Source: Fagopyrum homotropicum
Taxonomy: Eukaryota > Streptophyta > Magnoliopsida > Caryophyllales > Polygonaceae
Length of the DNA: 64,000 nucleotides
Reading direction: 5' to 3'
Assembly (NCBI GenBank): GCA_033239125.1
Contig: BSWB01000004.1
Span: forward strand, 139,512,426 to 139,576,425
The notes beneath the pieces were generated by a model, which was given only the letters and a program-made list of their open reading frames with translations, was not told the origin of the DNA and made no database searches. Below, piece after piece: positions 62,580-64,000 of the stretch (positions are counted from its first letter, which is position 1; each line of letters opens with the position of its first letter). Made by a program: the position numbers and the translations under genes.

Positions 62580-63489
62580 TCTAAGTCCTAAAAATCGACC
62601 TGTTCTTCACAAAAATCGGCCGATTTATCTGGGCTGGGTCGATTTTTGTCTCGATTTCAATGATTCTCACAATTCTGTAAAGTTCTGTTCAGTCTATCAC
62701 CACACACACTTCTCTACAATGATTTCTAAGCAAATTCCTCTATCAATTCCAACAAACAAACACTTCCTAAGCAAACTTCAATTTCGAATGAGAAACTTAG
62801 GTTTTGGAAAGAAAAACCTGAATTCCTTATGGAGGAGTCGATTGCTGTGCGTGCTGTTGTTAGATCCTTGTTCCTTGTCGAAAATGCTTCAGTTTGGAGC
62901 CAAGAATCACTCGAAATGGTTAGGGAATGAAGATTGTAGGGTGTGGCGATTTTTCGGCTTTCTTGAGAGAGGGAAATCGAGAATTGGGGGTTTTGGAATG
63001 AAGAAGATCGAGTGTAATGTCTTTATATAGGGTCGATGATTTCTGAAGAAAATCGGCCGATTTTTCTGGTCGATTTATTTGTCGGGGCGATTTTTGTTTC
63101 TGTCGAAAAAAATCGGCCGATTTATTTTGGCAGGTCGATCTCCAGGTCGATTTATGTTTCTGTTGAGAAAAATCGACTTGCTCTGTTACTGAATCGGACG
63201 ATTTTCTTATGGTAACTCGATTTCCTTCCTTGTTTTTCTTGAATCTCGAAGATATAACTCATTTGTGCTCCATTCTCCATGAATCTCTCACATTTGACCT
63301 AATTTCCTGCGATTAATGACACGACAAACCAAGAGTGCATCGAGGAACAAATAAAAACGAAAAACGAAGAAACAAAGCAATTAATTTATTCTAACTAAGT
63401 GAGGGAAAGAAGGGAAACTATACTATCATGGGTTGCCTCCCAAGAAGCGCTTTATTTATCGTCTTGCTGGACGGTGTATGTTGTTGTGT
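62580..63489 (-). promoter_or_regulatory. C1 pol-env spacer with putative internal promoter
   Basis: The TATA box (complement of 63022-63029) is 450 nt upstream of the env-like ATG. Family-C palindromes lie upstream: AAAATCGGCCGATTTT at 63049-63064, another AATCGGCCGATT near 63112-63123, and several TCGAC half sites to 63215. AAATCGGCCGATTT at 62613-62626 lies just before the ATG. The post-pol hairpin is at 63428-63443, with one changed stem base. Confidence 0.62.
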
Positions 63490-64000
63490 TCAACGGAGGA
63501 GGATAGGAGCTATCTCCTCGACCGGAGCTTCCGGTGTGTATTTCTTCAACCGTTGGCCATTAACCTTAAAACTTCCGCTTTGTTCACCCCATACTTCAAC
63601 TGCACCATGGGGGAAAATTCTTTTAATTATAAAAGGTCCTGTCCAACGGGATTTGAGCTTACCTGGAAATAGACGCAGCCTTGAGTTGAATAGGAGGACT
63701 TGGTCTCCCTCCTTCAAGTCTTTTGGAATGATGTGCTTATCATGCCAGTGCTTTGTCCGTTCCTTGTAAATCTTTGCGTTCTCGTACGCATTTAGCCGGA
63801 TCTCATCCAGCTCATTGATGTCTAAGAGCCGCTTCTCTCCGGCTTCTTTCATGTCGAAGTTGAGCCACTTGATAGCCCAATAAGCCTTATGCTCTAGCTC
63901 TACAGGAAGATGACATGGTTTACCATAAACAAGATTATAGGGAGTCGTACCTATTGGTGTCTTGAAGGCTGTCCTGTATGCCCATAGTGCATCGTCAAGC
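63490..64000 (-). CDS. C1 gag-pol, integrase C-terminal part (runs off window)
   Basis: Open from the window edge to a stop at 63490. Matches the A1 integrase tail: ALWAYRTAFKTPIGTTPYNL, KHWHDKHI, the GPF module RWTGPFIIKRIF, and VEVWGE. About 170 codons; it has no stop within the window, so the copy may be intact upstream. No chromodomain follows. Confidence 0.9.
   Translation of the reverse strand, partial: LDDALWAYRTAFKTPIGTTPYNLVYGKPCHLPVELEHKAYWAIKWLNFDMKEAGEKRLLDINELDEIRLNAYENAKIYKERTKHWHDKHIIPKDLKEGDQVLLFNSRLRLFPGKLKSRWTGPFIIKRIFPHGAVEVWGEQSGSFKVNGQRLKKYTPEAPVEEIAPILLR

Larger units (their letters stand above)
58156..64000 (-). mobile_element. Athila-type element C1, 3' part (window edge)
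   Basis: Minus-strand family-C element: 3' LTR, 3' UTR, intact env-like ORF, spacer and the C-terminal end of pol, continuing beyond the window. Inserted in the gag of D; flank GCGAG (58151-58155) should be duplicated on the far side. Confidence 0.93.

Overview
The window is plant nuclear DNA, most likely pericentromeric or other TE-rich heterochromatin of a flowering plant. I see no host gene. Almost every base belongs to nested LTR retrotransposons, nearly all Athila-type Ty3/gypsy elements. The evidence is a gag-PR-RT-RNaseH-INT polyprotein with DLGAS protease and FMDDF polymerase motifs, no chromodomain, a second 'env-like' ORF, and primer-binding sites matching tRNA-Asp. I call the three Athila families A, B and C. 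There is also one chromovirus-like fragment (D, with a tRNA-iMet primer site) and one unassigned LTR-like piece (E).

Layout: A1 (minus, 1-12815) has intact gag-pol and env-like ORFs; its 3' LTR is cut by the window edge. Its 5' LTR abuts A2 (plus, 12816-16297 and 27968-~34910), a decayed copy that is split by B1 (plus, 16298-27967) with a perfect 5-bp target duplication. Next come E (~34911-35844) and the degenerate B2 (minus, 35845-43421). D (plus, from 43422) interrupts the B2 gag. B3 (minus, 45195-56862) sits inside the D LTR. D resumes at 56868 and is cut at 58156 by C1 (minus, to the window end).

The main observation is a class of short palindromes in these elements whose sequence is family-specific while their positions are conserved between families. 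Family A uses CCACGGCCGTGG, family B CCTCGACCGAGG (or CCTCGGTCGAGG), and family C AATCGGCCGATT. All fit NNN-CG-NN-CG-NNN with family-specific flanks. They cluster upstream of the LTR TATA box, downstream of it, in the protease-RT coding linker, upstream of a second internal TATA box between pol and the env-like ORF, and just before the env-like ATG. That internal TATA box lies about 436-450 nt upstream of the env-like ATG in all six copies. Inferred model: each element has two promoters controlled by the same family-specific factor, possibly encoded by the element itself.

Other cross-family conserved non-coding parts are a hairpin block just after pol, a ~190-nt block in the 3' UTR, and a duplicated polypurine-tract module. 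B1 and B3 share the same integrase deletion, so they define a non-autonomous subfamily; B1 is young, with about ten LTR differences by eye. All coordinates and counts were read by eye without alignment software.
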